From Salvelinus alpinus (lineage: Eukaryota; Chordata; Actinopteri; Salmoniformes; Salmonidae), in contig NC_092100.1 of assembly GCF_045679555.1 (NCBI RefSeq), positions 34,101,106 through 34,165,105 of the forward strand: a DNA stretch of 64,000 bases, read 5' to 3'. The notes beneath the pieces are model-generated. The model ran no database searches and was not told the DNA's origin. It saw only the letters and a list, made by a program, of their open reading frames with translations. The position numbers and the translations under genes are program-made. This document shows positions 1-30,719 of the stretch, one piece after another (within the stretch, counting starts at the first letter, position 1; each line of letters opens with the position of its first letter).

Positions 1-499
1 GTTCCAAACGTCTTCCATTTAAGAATGATGGAGGACACTGTGTTCTTGGGTACCTTCAATGCTGAAGAAATGTTTTGGTTCACTTCTCCAGATCTGTGCC
101 TCGACACAATCGTGTCTCAGAGCTCTACGGACAATTCCTTTAACCTCATGGCTTGGTTTTTGGTCTGACATGCACTGTCAACTGTGGGACATTATTTAGA
201 CAGGTGTGACTTTCCAAATCATGTCCAATCAATTGAATTTACCAAAGGTGGACTCCAATCCAGATGTAGAAACATCAAGGATGATCAATGGAAACAGGAT
301 GCACCTGAGCTCAAGGTTTATCTGTTATATATTTTTAATACACTTGCAAAATTTTCTAAAAACCTGTTTTCGCTTTATTATGATGTATTGTGTGTAAATT
401 GCTAAATAATATCTATATTTAATCTATTTTAGAATAAGGCTGTAACGTAACAATGTAGAAAAAGTCAAGGGGTCTGAATACATTCCGAAGGCACTGTAT
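1..499. mobile_element. Terminal part of a Tc1-like transposon, cut by the window edge
   Basis: The stretch ends in a Tc1-type terminal repeat, with the phrase 'aagtcaaggggtctgaat' and a final cactgTA, and runs off the left edge. Residues of a transposase N-terminus should lie on the minus strand outside or near position 1. The short plus-strand ORFs here (184-405 and 206-397) are fortuitous. The family is one of at least five Tc1-like families in the window. I recognise the terminal repeat as a salmonid type; the boundary at about 499 is seen directly. Confidence 0.75.
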
Positions 500-608
500 G
501 CAGCAGGTGAGTTTCAAGTTCGGGGAAAGTCATTTTCAACCAAAAAAATGCACCTTTATAAAGGAGGGTCACGTGACCTACAAACGCAATGGTCAAAAGA
601 CTCTTATA

Positions 609-1949
609 CAGTTATAGTCGGAAGTTTACATACACCTTAGCCAAATACATTTAAACTCAGTTTTTCACAATTCCTGACATTTAATCCTAGTAAAAATTCC
701 CTGTCTTAGGTCAGTTAGGATCACCACTTTATTTTAAGAATGTGAAACGTCAGAATAATAGTAGAGAGAATGATTAATTTCAGCTTTTACTTCTTTCACC
801 ACATTCCCAGTGGGTCAGAAGTTTACATACACTCAAATAGTATTTGGTAGCATTGCCTTTAAATTGTTTAACTTGGGTCAAACGTTTTGGGTAGCCTTCC
901 ACAAGCTTCCCACAGTAAATTGGGTGAATTTTGGCCCATTCCTCCTGACAGAGCTGGTGTAACTGAGTCAGGTTTTTAGGCCTCCTTGCTCGCACACGCT
1001 TTTTCAGTTCTACCCACAAATTTTCTATAGGATTAAGGTCAGGGCTTTGTGATGCCCACTCCAACACCTTGACTTTCTTGTCCTTAAGCCATTATGCCAC
1101 AACTTTGGAAGTACCCTTGGGTTCATTGTCCATTTGGAAGACCCATTTGCGACCAAGCTTTAAGTTCCTGACTGATGTCTTGAGATGTTGCTTCGATATA
1201 TCCACATAATTTTCCATCCTCATGATGCCATCTATTTTGTGAAGTGCACCAGTCCCTCCTGCAGCAAAGCACCTCCACAACATGATGCTGCCACCCCTGT
1301 GCTTCACGGTTGGGATGGTGTTCTTCGGTTTGCAAGTCTCCCCCTTTTTCCTCCAAACATAACGATGGTCATTATGGCCAAACAGTTCTATTTTTGTTTC
1401 ATCAGACCAGAGGACATTTCTCCAAAAAGTACAATCTTTGTCCCCATATGCAGTTGCAAACCGTAGTTTGGCTTTTTTTAATGGCGGTTTTGGAGTAGTG
1501 GATTCTTCCTTTCTGAGCGGCCTTTCAGGATATGTCAATATAGGACTCGTTTTACTGTGGATATAGACACTGTTGTACCTGTTTTCTCCAGCATCTTCAC
1601 AAGGTCCGTTGCTGTTGTTCTGTGATTGATTTGCACTTTTCGCACCAAAGTACATTCATCTCTAGGAGACAGAACGTGTCTTCTTCCTGAGCGGTATGAC
1701 GGCTGCGTGGTCCCTTGGTGTTTATACTTGCACACTATTGTTTGTACAGATGAACGTGGTACCTTCAGCGTTTGGAAATTGCTCCCAAGAATGAACCAGA
1801 CTTGTGGAGGTCTTGGCTGATTTCTTTTGATTTTCCATAATGTCAAGCAAAGAGGCACTGAGTTTGAAGGTAGGCCTTGAAATACATCCACAGGTACACC
1901 TCCAATTGACTCAAATGATGTCAATTAGCCTATCAGAAGCTTCAATAAG
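609..1949 (-). mobile_element. Sleeping Beauty-type (salmonid Tc1) transposon, one end missing
   Basis: The outer terminal repeat starts after a TA at 607-608 and contains 'gtcggaagtttacatacac' near 617. A second, inner copy (gtcagaagtttacatacac) lies near 815-835. This is the IR/DR arrangement of the Sleeping Beauty group. The transposase remnant on the minus strand fills about 1,840-780. The far end stops near 1,949, where L1-like sequence begins, so the right terminal repeat has been lost and the copy cannot be mobile by itself. Confidence 0.85.
780..1840 (-). pseudogene. Decayed Sleeping Beauty-type Tc1 transposase
   Basis: Tc1 transposases cut and paste their own element with a DDE catalytic triad after a paired-like DNA-binding domain. 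Reading leftwards, the fragments show the PRSSVQT and YRSGRR motifs of the DNA-binding half, then [11 protein letters not shown] (first Asp), a region with MDNEPKGTS (second Asp, normally DNDPKHTS), and [12 protein letters not shown] (catalytic Glu). The pieces sit in at least three frames: about 1,924-1,535, 1,655-1,092 and 1,067-780. A stop replaces Lys in the Ala-Lys-Trp-Leu region near 1,092, and the N-terminus carries a small deletion. The length matches the usual ~340 codons apart from these breaks. It is a dead copy. Confidence 0.85.
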
Positions 1950-2788
1950 AGAGGATGAGGCGGTGGTTACACATGCTGTTGGTGCAGCAATTCAAGGAGT
2001 GAAGGAACAAGTTGCTACCTTGCAAGATAAACTGGACATCCACATGGGATCAGTTCGAGCGCTAATAGAAAAGGTGGATCACATTCAGACTGAGGCAAGG
2101 GGCCTAAAAAGGGACGTGAACATCTGCACTTGAGAAGATGCGATTCAAAATGGCGCCGTTTGAGGTTCAAGACAGACGCAATAGCGTGAGGGTCACAGGG
2201 ATTGCTACAAACCGGGAGGGAGGTGATGCATTTGCTTTCCTGCAAGAAATTCTTCCCAAATGGATTCCGTACCTTGGTACTACTCCGAATCAAATGGAAA
2301 GGGCCCACATTATCTACAACGAAAATGCAAAGGAGGACAACCCCCAGACCATGGTCTTCAAGGTTATTAGATACCAACGCTATTCTACAAGGAACACGGG
2401 AAGCAAGAAAGAATGCACCCATCCAAGATGCCGAGAGAACCATATGTTTTATGCGGACTACAGTGCCTTCACAAATGAGCGAAGGAAAGCATTTGCAGAT
2501 GTCCAGAGGGAGTTGTACACGCAGGGCATACCCTCTTTTCTGATCTATCCCGCTACCCTGCGACTTACTACTTTCAACGGTGAGCAGCTCTCCTTCACCT
2601 CGGCAAAAGAGGCAGAGGAATGTCGGAGAAGGCTCCCGGGCGACAGGTCTACACGCCCCCCACAAAGAGAGTGCTTTCCTTTACGGATGCCGAGGACGGG
2701 TCCGGACAGCAGGATGATAAGGAGGCGGAGAATGAAATGGGAGCAACTGGGCGCTAAAGATGCAGCTAACCGGCTAGCTAATGTTTAG
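1950..2788 (+). pseudogene. L1-type ORF1 remnant
   Basis: L1 ORF1p is a trimeric, single-strand nucleic-acid chaperone that coats LINE RNA. The N-terminal piece (to 2,133) reads as a charged helix with heptad-like leucines and valines, compatible with the trimerising coiled coil. The second piece (2,138-2,788, 216 codons) starts at the RRM region and continues into the C-terminal domain. The two pieces are separated by a stop and a small frame slip. The 3' end degrades into a basic tail without a recognisable end. A host gene is unlikely because no splice structure is needed and the flanks are LINE-like. Confidence 0.7.
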
Positions 2789-3510
2789 TTGACTACTGAA
2801 CTCTTATATATCTTTATTTTGGACAGGAACTTCACCTAGTACTGAAACAGAGGACGCTTTCCTTCACTGCTGGAGATAAGGATTAACATTAGCTGGCTAG
2901 CGGAGCTGGAGGCTGTTCAAACGGTTGACTTTATTTTGGACACTTTATTTGATTTCTTCATTATTATTAATATTATCATTATTATTTAGTCCCGGATTAC
3001 AGAAAATATGGTAATGTTTTCACTGTTTGAACTTTTGGATTTACAGCAATCGTCGGACTATCTAACGTTTCAACGACATTTAAAAAGAGGTATGTTGGAA
3101 CGCGCACGCGACACGAGTGGTGTGGGCAGCATGAGTATGTGCGTCGCTCCAATACAAATGGCCTGCGATGCTTTCAGATAATAATCCCCTGGTTAAGTGG
3201 ATGTGAACTATAAGGTAAATAAAACAAAACATTGGCGTTTTAATACGACTCTTCTTCAAAACGAATTGTTCGTGGCTGAATTTCAAGCCAAAGTAGTTGA
3301 ATTCTTAGCAAAAAACAAGGACCCTGTAGAGGACCCAAGGTTTACATGGATGGCTACTAAACGGTTTATCAGAGACCTTACATCTCCTTTTGCGTCTCAC
3401 CTCAGTAAAGCCAGGAATCACAGAATCAAGTTATTGGAGATTTTTTTTTTTTTATCACTTGAACAGAACCTGAAAATAATTACTCAAATAATGTCAGCAA
3501 TGATTTGAGG
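1950..3510 (+). mobile_element. L1-like LINE fragment (ORF1 plus a piece of ORF2)
   Basis: Positions 1,950-2,788 resemble an L1 ORF1 (RNA-binding protein). A coiled-coil-like start of repeated charged and hydrophobic residues is followed by the RRNSVRVTGIA-type RRM start and the CTD signature around 'RKAFADVQREL...GIPSFLIYPATL'. A stop near 2,133 and a frame change break it. Positions 3,197-3,460 resemble the L1 ORF2 linker after the endonuclease ('RWRFNTTLL'-like, 'FIRDLTSPF', 'KARNHRIKLLE'). Between them lies A/T-rich inter-ORF sequence, and most of ORF2 is missing. The element is an old, deleted fish L1-type copy. Confidence 0.75.
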
Positions 3511-5165
3511 GTGGTAAAACTGGAAATTAATGATTTATTCACAGGATGTACTTTGAACAACCGACAAGGCCAACATTCCCGTCATTGGCAAGAGAAAGAG
3601 ACGCAGGTACAGACACAGAGCGGGGTGCCTCGTAAGGATTCGTAGACGGCGAGTGGGAAAGCTGCCGTTACCGTCAATATTACTTGCCAACGTGCAATCA
3701 TCGGACAATAAATTAGACGAGGTACGATCACAAATATCCTACCAACGGGACATCAGAAACTGTAACATCTTATGTTTCATGGAATCGTGGCTGAATGATG
3801 ACATGGATATTCAGCTAGCGGGATACTGCACCGGCTAGATAGAACAGCACACTCTGGTAAGACGAGGGGGGGGGGTCTGTGCGTATTTTTAAACAACAGC
3901 TTGTGCACGAAATCTAAGGACGTCTAGATTTTGCTCGCCTGAAGTAGAGTATCTTATGATAAGCTGTAGACCACAATATTTGAGTTTTCATCCATACTTT
4001 CGTGGCTGTTTATTTACCACCACAGACGGATGCTGGCACTAAGACCGCACTCAGTCAGCTGTATAAGGAAATAAGCAAACAGGAAACCGCTCACCCAGAG
4101 CCGGCGCTCCTAGTGGCCAGGGACTTTAATGCAGGGAAACTTAAATCAGTCTTACCTAATTTCTATCAACATATTAAATGCGCAACCAGAGGGGGAAAAA
4201 ATCTACATCACCTTTACTCCACACACAGAGATGCATACAAAGCTCTCCCTCGCCCTCCATTTGGTAAATCTGACCACAATTCTATCCTCCCGATTCCTGC
4301 TTACAAGGAAAAATTTAAGCAGGAAGCACCAGTGACTCGGTCTATAAAAAAGTGGTCAGATGAAGCAGATGCTAAACTACAGGACTGTTTTGCTAGCACA
4401 GACTGGAACATGTTCCGGGATTCTTCCGATGGCATTGAGGAGCTGCCGCTTTCAAGGTGCGGGACTCTAACCCGGAAGCTTAAAAGAAATCCTGCTATGC
4501 CCTCCGACGAACCATCAAACAGGCAAAGCGCCAATACAGGGCTAAAATTGAATCGTACTACACCGGCTCTGACACTCACCTTATGTGGCAGGGCTTGCAA
4601 ACTATTACAGACTACAAAGGGAAACACAGCCGCGAGCTGCCCAGTGACACGAGCCGACCAGACGAGCTAAATCACTTCTATGCTCGCTTCGAGGCAAGCA
4701 GCACTGAGGCATGCATGAGAGCATTAGCTGTTCAGGACGACTGTGTGATCAGGCTCTCCGTAGCCGACGTGAGTAAGACCTTTAAACAGGTCAACATTCA
4801 CAAGGACGCGGGGCCAGACGGATTACCAGGACATGTGCTCCGGGCATGAGCTGACCAACCCGCAGGTGTCTTCACTGACATTTTCAACATATCCCTGATT
4901 GAATCTGTAATACCAACATGTTTCAAGCAGACCACCATAGTCCATGTCCCCAAGAACACTAAGGTAACCTGCCTAAATGACTACACAGCCATAGCACTCA
5001 CGTCCGTAGCCATGACGTGCTTTGAATGGCTGGTAATGGCTCACATTAACACCATTATCCCAGAAACTCTAGACCCACTCCAATTTGCCCAAACAGATCC
5101 ACAGATGACAGAATCTCTATTGCACTCCACACTTCCCTCTCCCACCTGGACAAAAGGAATAGCTA

Positions 5166-6763
<1,598 letters not shown>

Positions 6764-7852
6764 TATGTAAGAATTCTGTTCATTGACTATAGCTCAGCAT
6801 TCAACACCATAGTCCCCTCAAAGCTCATCCCCAATCTCAGAACCGAAAAAACTCCCTCTGCAACTGGATTCATGACTGGCCACCTCCAGGCGGCGAGGGT
6901 AGGCAACAACACATCAGAAAAGATCATCACCACGGGGGCCCCTCCTGTACTCCCTGTTTAACCATGCGTAGCTGTGCACAACCCAAACACCATCATCAAG
7001 TATGCTGACAACACGACGGTGGTAGGATTGATCACTGACGACGAGGCAGACAGCCTACAGGGAGGTCAGAGTGTCGGTGTCCACATCACTATGGAATTAA
7101 CATGGTCCATGTACACCCACACAGTTGTGAAGAAGGCACGACAGCGCCTCGTCCCCCTCAAGAGGCTGAAAAGATTTGGCATGGGCCCTCAGCTGCACAA
7201 TTGAGAGCATCTTGATTGGCTGCATCACAGCAAGGCACCCGACCGCAAGGCACTACAGAGGGTGGTGAGTACGGCACAGTACATCACTCGAGCCACGCTC
7301 CCTGCCATCCAAGACCTCTATAACAGGCAGTGTCAAAGGAAGGCCCAAATAATTGTCAGACTCCGGCCACCCAAGCCACTGTTCTCTTCACTAATGCACC
7401 AAGTCTGGAACCAACAGGACCCTGAACAGCTTCTACCCCCAAGCCATAAGACTGCTACATAGTTAATCCAGTTAACTATTCGTTAACTATTTAACTCTTT
7501 GCATTGACCCTTTTTAGCACCAACTCTTGCACTGACTATGCACACTCACACATAATTAAACTGACATCACACACGCTGCTGCCACTGCCTACTATCTATC
7601 CTGTTTCCTAGACACTTTACCCCTTCCTACAGTATATCTACCTCTACCTCGTACCCATGCATAGCGACTCAGTACTGGTATTCCCTGTATATACACTGTA
7701 GCCAAGTTATTTGTACTCTATTGTTATTCACTGTGTATTCCGCTTGTCACTATTTCATTTTAATGTCTATATTGTTGCAAAAGCATTTCACTATTAGCCT
7801 ACACCTGTCGTTTACAAAGCATGTGACAAATAACATTTGATTTGACTCAACA

Positions 7853-8591
7853 TGTTGGTCTTTGCTGTTACACAAACAAAAGGAAACTTAAATTTTGTGA
7901 GGATAATTCCTACTGTATTGTTTGACCAATCCACTCTCTTTACTCCATAAATGACTTATCTGTAATTTGTGACAAAGATGTCACATTTCATATTACTGAC
8001 TTAGCACAAACACAGCTTGTACCCAACCCCTCCCAACAGAAACTACCTGGGCTGACACACACACTACCATGCTAACTACTCCCTCTGTTGGATTACAACT
8101 GCCATCTCATGATCTGTCTGAACATTTCAGTCCTCTATTACATGTCCCCAAACTCAGTCCTGGGGCCCCTCCGGGTTCACGCTTAGTCCCCCCCCCCAAA
8201 CCGAGATGTGGCAGTGTGGACTATGGTGTCACACCCTCTATATTTTTGGTAAAACCTGACTGAGGCACTGTGTGAAATCAAGGACATTAGACAGAAGTAA
8301 TTTGCATCAGTTTGGTCCTGGTTTCATCTCATTCCAGATTGCCACTCAGCCAGGCAAGTGAATGTGTCACCCTCAGGTTTGTCTAGTGTTGGCTTTGGCA
8401 CAATACCAGAAAGGAGCAAATTCACTTCCACCAGAGAGACCTAAAGCGTGTGGCTGCCAAAGATGAAGCATGAGTACATTACACATTAACGCAATCTACA
8501 GAGAATTACATACATATACTGAAATATCCAGAACACATGAACATAGACAAGCAAAGTTAAATCCTCAGAAAAACACAATTTAACAGGTGAA
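7853..8591. other. Stretch with no recognised gene or element
   Basis: After the LINE tail I see only short ORFs, a C8 run near 8,191 and no splice-like or repeat signature I can name. It lies downstream of the arf5 gene on the minus strand and may be plain intergenic sequence. Confidence 0.5.
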
Positions 8592-10016
8592 TTTATTTTG
8601 AGATCTTTTATAAAACAATTAGTTATCACATCATTCAAAGTTGTGAGGCAGCTTCCAGAAGAAGTCAGTCAGCTGGAATGTATGCCTAGCTCGGGGAGTG
8701 GGTAGGGGTATGTGTGGAAGGGTCAGATTAAGTGTGCAAAATCAGCCAGAAGAGCACACCTAACCACAACCATGCGGAGCTGAGCCAAAGCATGCCACTG
8801 CACTATACAACACTGATATTGGCCTTGTTCCAATGCTTAGAAAACACAATTTCTGCTTCTTCCCTTTAGGTCATCAAAGATTGGTCAAGTGAGGACAAGG
8901 TTTCCACTGCATTGTTTCAAGCCAGTATTTCTTAAATCTAATAACGTTCAAGGAAGGGCAGGAGGGAAGAAAACATTTAAGTATTAGAACAGGCCCAGTC
9001 TGGGTTAGGTGCTGCTTATTCTCACAAAACAGCCTCGTGTGGTTTCAACTTGCTTGAGGTAGAAGTCATACCTAAACACAGCTCCTAGATCAGATAACCC
9101 ATCCTAACCTGAACAATAAGGTGGATGAAAAAGTATTCAGCCCGTTTCAATGCTTAGTGGCTGCAACTACCTAACCATTTCAGATTCCCAGTTTACATCA
9201 AAGCACATAAGGAAATGGGTTATTGCATAAAAAATTAAAAGGACAAGTGTCAAGAATCTCATATTTTCTAAGTGGAGAACCCAGAGCAAACCTACTCTAC
9301 AATGAGATGAAGAAAATAGTAAGTACCAGGAGCCAACTGTTTCCAGTGGTTCCAGTCACTAAAGGAGTTCCATTTGGCTCCCAGCGCAGAAAGACTTCCT
9401 CAAACATCTTGAGGTTTATGGCATCAGTGTCTTCATCTCATTCTAGAAGCTTCTGTCCTTCCCGAGGTGACATAGAATGGCAATGAGGTCACAGGGGTAA
9501 GGTTGTTTCAGTGAAAATGTCCATGAAGTCTAGTGGAGCTGAACACTTTGAGGTAGAAGTTGCCCTTAACCACAGATCTAGGATCAGATTACAACACACC
9601 CAATCCTAATCTTAACCATAGGCATATACAAAACAATAAGAAAAAAGTGTGACCCAGGATCAGCGTTTTGGGGCAACTTCGACTCAGTTGAACAATGTGG
9701 AAAGAGGGGTCGTCTCCATGGTGTCTCAGAGCAGCAATTTCTAAACATGCAACAGAGCGACAGTTGATCTGCTGCGAGACATGAGGTTGGGGAAAATGTG
9801 AAGATTAGACAAGTATCTGAAGCGATGACAAAGTAAAAAGAGTAGTAACATAATAACATGTTCCAATAGGTATTGATTGCATTGTCCACAAGTTCTGTCC
9901 ACTCTAGGGGCACAGGTTCTTCAAGACCAAAGTTGATTAAAGGTGTCAGTCTCTCTCTCCCCGAGGTGTTCTCACCCTCTATCGTTCTCTGCTTCTCTCG
10001 CCTGTTATGTCCGGTA
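8592..10016 (-). other. Probable 3' UTR of the arf5-like gene
   Basis: Reading leftwards from the stop codon at 10,017-10,019, no coding sequence or clear mobile element appears for 1.4 kb. The first clear AATAAA on the minus strand is at 8,597-8,592 (TTTATT on the plus strand). The end point is an inference from this signal only; an earlier non-canonical polyA site is possible. Two similar 'gaggtagaagt' segments at about 9,056 and 9,551 form a weak internal duplication. Confidence 0.4.
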
Positions 10017-18972
<8,956 letters not shown>

Positions 18973-19128
18973 GTTGTGAGTGAATGTCAAAATTTGAAGC
19001 AAAGCTTTTCTAAATTCTTGTCGTTGTTGAGACGAGGCGTGAATCGTTCTGTTTGTGACACCCAAAGCAAGAATCGTTTATTTCTGTCCTCTGATGCTGC
19101 TGCCACGTCCGGGCCAACGTGGAACTCC

Positions 19129-19136
19129 TGACGTCA
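19129..19136. promoter_or_regulatory. Palindromic CRE (TGACGTCA) upstream of arf5
   Basis: A perfect full CRE lies 157 bp upstream of the arf5 ATG on the minus strand, inside what should be the promoter or 5' UTR. Such sites bind CREB/ATF proteins, and class II Arf genes are known in mammals to be induced by the CREB3 family during Golgi stress. The sequence is certain; function is inferred. Confidence 0.6.
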
Positions 19137-19489
19137 TCTATTTGACTCAACTTTATTAGTAATACAGTGGGTTCAATGTGGTCATGGAAATTGAACAACA
19201 ACAATAATATTAACCCACTAATGCAAAGCCAGGTGTCTTGACAAACATTATCGTAAGTAAAACGACTCTGCATTTACGGGTTCGACCGACCCAACACTAC
19301 TCATTTGTATCACATTAAAAAAAATTAGTAAAAGGTAACTTGTTCACACTGATTTTGCCAGCCAGCTGCAGTTCAATTGTGTGGCACCAGATGTCATTAC
19401 AACACGGTTACGCTATTATTGCAATGCGAACTAATGTCACATCAGATTGACCCTCTGGTCAGTATTTCCCGAGGAAGAGTCGATGTACT

Positions 19490-19905
19490 GCATTTACTGA
19501 ATATAGAAGTACAAAAGTATGTGGACACCCCTTCAAATTAGTGTATTTGGCTATTTCAGCCACTCCCGTTGCTGACAGGTGTATAAAATCGAGCACACAG
19601 CCATGTAATCTCCATAGACAAAACATTGGCAGTAGAATGGCCTTCCTGAAGAGCTCAGTGACTTTCAACGTGGCACCGTCATAGGATGCCACCTTTTCAA
19701 CCTGCTAGAGCTCCCCTGGTCAATTGTAAGTGCTGTTATTGTGAAGTGGAAATGTCTAGGAGCAACATCGGCTCAGCGCGAAGTGGTAGGCCACACAAGC
19801 TCACAGAATGAGACCGCGGCGCCTAGTGCTGAAGCACATAGCAAATTCAATTATTCTGTCCTCGGTTGCAACACTGACTACCAAGTTTCAAACTCCCTCT
19901 GAAAC
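19490..19905. mobile_element. Tc1-like fragment (family with 'agtatgtggacacccc' ends)
   Basis: The stretch starts 'acaaaagtatgtggacaccc', the terminal repeat also seen at the right end of the element at 41,358-42,354. It keeps the family's 5' untranslated part and a few transposase codons on the plus strand before breaking off. It abuts the next fragment directly, so one of them landed in the other or both were joined by deletion. Confidence 0.75.
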
Positions 19906-19909
19906 TCCC

Positions 19910-20100
19910 TACTTATTTTCCACCATAATTTGCAAATAAATTCATAAAAAATCCTACAATGTGATTTTCTGGATTTCTTTTCTCATTTTGTCTGTCATAG
20001 TTGAAGTGTACCTATGATGAAAATTACAGGCCTCTCTCATCTTTTTAAGTGGGAGAACTTGCACAATTGGTGGCTGACTAAATACTTTTTTGCCCCACTG
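19910..20100. mobile_element. Solo right end of the Tc1 family at 5,166-6,763
   Basis: This sequence is nearly identical to 6,570-6,763, including the whole terminal inverted repeat that ends in tttgccccactg before TA (20,101). The opposite end and the transposase are absent. Confidence 0.88.
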
Positions 20101-20427
20101 TATAGATCATCTTTGGTATTTCTCAGCGCACCATAGCATCTGACAGCACAATTTAACATCAGAGGGTAGCATGCATTTTTTTATCCTCCTCATCATGCAT
20201 GTCATTCAATTCTAAAGTGTGAGGGATGTCATGTGTTTGTTTCTGCAGTGGGCAGGGACCAATGTCACACATTATAGAGATTGTTTGAAACATAAACTTG
20301 CACGCACGACGTGCACACACACGACAGGTGTAGAGCACACCTGACTAACTGAGGATATTCTGTGCAATAGATGTGCAAAACGTGAGACTTCTGTGTTATC
20401 AGGAGTGTGCTGCCCCAATCAATCCAT

Positions 20428-20740
20428 CACATTTATTTTATAAAGCACTTTTTACATCAGCAGTTATCACAAAGTGCTTATACAGATACCCAGCCTAAAA
20501 TAAGAGCAAGCAATGCAGATGTGGACGCACAGTGGCTAGGAAAAACTCCCTAGAAAGGCAGGAACCTAGGAAGAAACCTAGAGAGGAACCAGGCTCTGAG
20601 GGGTGGCCAGTCCTCTTCTGTCTGTGCTGGTGGAGATTATAGAGTACATGGCCATTAAAGCCAGATCGTTCTACAAGATGTTGAAATGTTCATAGATGGC
20701 CAGCATGGTCAAATAATAATCACAGTGGTTATAGAGGGTG
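20428..20740. repeat. Salmonid interspersed repeat
   Basis: It contains the very common block 'gctaggaaaaactccctaga' and 'aaacctagagaggaaccagg'. I recognise it as a high-copy salmonid/teleost repeat, probably a LINE 3' region, but cannot assign the family. Confidence 0.65.
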
Positions 20741-21119
20741 TAACAGACACTTAGGGCAGCTAGCCTACTATCACAGTCTACTATCACAGAGAAATGTGTT
20801 AATCGGGTATTAAGAGTAAACAATGTTTTTACTGCATTTTAGTATTTCTCATCTGTATTTGTGTGTCCCATAAAGAAATAACTTCAATGGCCCCATATTC
20901 TGGAATCTCCAGGTTATGCAAGGATTCATTTCAATCTCTGGCCTTTTCTAAAAATCTCCAAACCTGTATGAGTCATGGTTCATTGACAGGCAAAAGAAAG
21001 CCATGCACGGCATTCCCGAGGGGGCATTCCTTCACCTGTCCCGTGCTGCGGGGCTTTTCGTTGTGCAGGTAAGTGGACACGTGACAGACCGGTCCAAGGT
21101 GCAGATATCTTTGTGCCAT

Positions 21120-21129
21120 GGGCGGGGCC
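21120..21129 (+). promoter_or_regulatory. GC box near the first exons of the tmem116-like gene
   Basis: GGGCGGGGCC lies 141 bp upstream of the ATG at 21,270, inside the predicted 5' UTR intron. It could bind Sp1-type factors for an alternative promoter. No convincing TATA box is seen. Confidence 0.35.
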
Positions 21130-21269
21130 ATCTGTTAATAACCCACTCAGATTTATGGAAAGAATCATATCTTTTGTGCTGTGGACCACATGGATAACGC
21201 TTTCTTTATTTCAGGCTAAGGACAGGTTCGCTTTGAATAACAAGGTGGCAATTGTGCGGCTCATTCACT

Positions 21270-28747
<7,478 letters not shown>

Positions 28748-28802
28748 TGGAAGAGGAAGCGAGACATTCCACTCGCAAGTTTTTTCTGGTTCATATACAG
28801 TC

Positions 28803-28808
28803 AATAAA
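28803..28808 (+). terminator. Polyadenylation signal of the tmem116-like gene
   Basis: AATAAA lies 55 bp after the stop codon in otherwise gene-free sequence, giving a very short 3' UTR. It is the first canonical signal downstream. Confidence 0.55.
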
Positions 28809-28829
28809 CTAAACAGACCAAACCCAGCT

Positions 28830-30715
28830 ACTAATGCAATGGTGCTATGGGAGAGCCACCCCCTTAAGATGAAAGGAATTGACCATTTTTGGTCAATGGT
28901 AAACGGCCTGAGTGGGACATCTCATCTATCCACCATTTTTGGGGGCGCCCTTGAGGCCTGACCTCTAGCCCTTAACCCTGACTCGAGAGATGCTGCTGGT
29001 GGAATTCTCCCTCTGGCCCAGATCTAGAAAGAGTTTACCCTGCTCAAATACTAACCTTCACCATTGAGGAAAGCGATTCAACACTGGACTTAGATCAGTT
29101 TCTAGGGATAACTTCATTCCTCTACTCCCACTGGGAGTCTGGAGCCAAGGCAATGGAGTTTACTATGTACTTATTTTAGTGTTATTTATTCTGAAAATAA
29201 TCTTCAATGCTTTAATATTCATTTTTTAGTACTGTGTTATTTCTGTAAGATGGGTTGATAAGGTGATTATTATGATGAGTTGTAGAGCCAGATGGGCCGG
29301 AGAATAATAGAAGTCAACATGATATGACAATGATTCTCATTTGATTAATTCATTGATTAATATGGTTTACAAAGCACTTCCTTAAGGGTTGGGGGATGGG
29401 CCCCTTTCACAATTTCCAATAGATAGCTAGAGTTACTATGGCAGGAATTGTCTACAACATAGCAAACAATGTAACTAGCAAGCATAGCAAGTTATCATTT
29501 GTACACATTCAGTCTTTTGTATCAGGTTGTAAGTCACTCTGGATAAGAATGTCTAATAAATGACAAAAATGTCAATGTAAATATAGTATCACCCTGAACA
29601 AACTGAAGAAATATCAGGTGTATATTTTTTATTCTATCATTTGACATCAATGATCCCTTAATTTTGGGGGGGCATTTAGCAAATTGCAGGTCTGCTGAGT
29701 GCAAACCTGGACGTTGTGAAAATTCTGTGCAACTTTCAGCACATTTACTGTGAACACTGAGGTTGTACTCGCTTTAAGTTCGTTTTAACAGTGGCCAAGT
29801 AGGCTACTGTTGCTATTTGATCATAATATAGGCTTACCAGAGTGGCCTACCATCAATAACAATGGAGAAAATGCATCCCATAACACATGGAAATAGCTGT
29901 TCTATCATTCAAGCCTGTCTCAAATTACACACTGCCCCTTTAAGACAAAAAAGCTCTTTATTTGACTAGCTTTTCAAAGATGTCTAGAAATGTTGACATT
30001 TTGTGCTCTTGTAGGAAGCAATCACTCTCCTATTGCTGACTACACATTATCTATAACTGAGCTAATAACTCACTTGATCACAATTGCCACAGTAAAGGGA
30101 AACGTTGATAGTGTTAACTAACAGGGAAAACTCTAGAAAGTTGAGTCAAGTTCAATCTCCTGCTTCTCTCTGTGGGCTGATATTTCTTCTGTGCTCTGCA
30201 AGGCAATCCTGGGGGAGCTGCGGGGAAGTCACAAGCTACTGCGCGCAGCTTAAAGGGAATATTGTTTGACATGTGTATAAAAGTAGAAAAATAAGAATGT
30301 GAGTCATTTTGCATTTATTTGTTGACCAGTACTGTATTATATTTTGGCAAGTATACCTTCTTTTGTGGCCAGTAAAATCCCAGGAGAACATTTCATAACA
30401 TGTTGTTATGATGTTTTATTTGTACAATAAATGCATTCTTACCCAGTCCCATTCTACTGATATTCTCCTAATCTCTTTTATGGTAACCTAAGAAAAGAAT
30501 GGTTTAGTCCTATGGTGACCTTGTATCATAATGACTTCAGACATCGGAGTGCTGAGTCAAGTGGTGACATAGATGAGATAGGATTTTGTGCTGTGTCAGG
30601 CCCAGTCAGTGTGTGACTATACATGTTGAAGTATGTAATGAGAGACATGAGAGTTTAAAAGATTAAGGTCACGCACCTTGCTTCGATTCAGCCAGAAGAC
30701 CATTAGTGAGGTCAA
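28830..30715. other. Intergenic sequence between tmem116-like gene and repeats
   Basis: No gene or ORF with support. A LINE/SINE-type tail (gtaagtcactctggataaga) lies at 29,528-29,580, a relic of an L2-like 3' end. The rest shows no structure I can name. Confidence 0.5.
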
Positions 30716-30719
30716 GATG

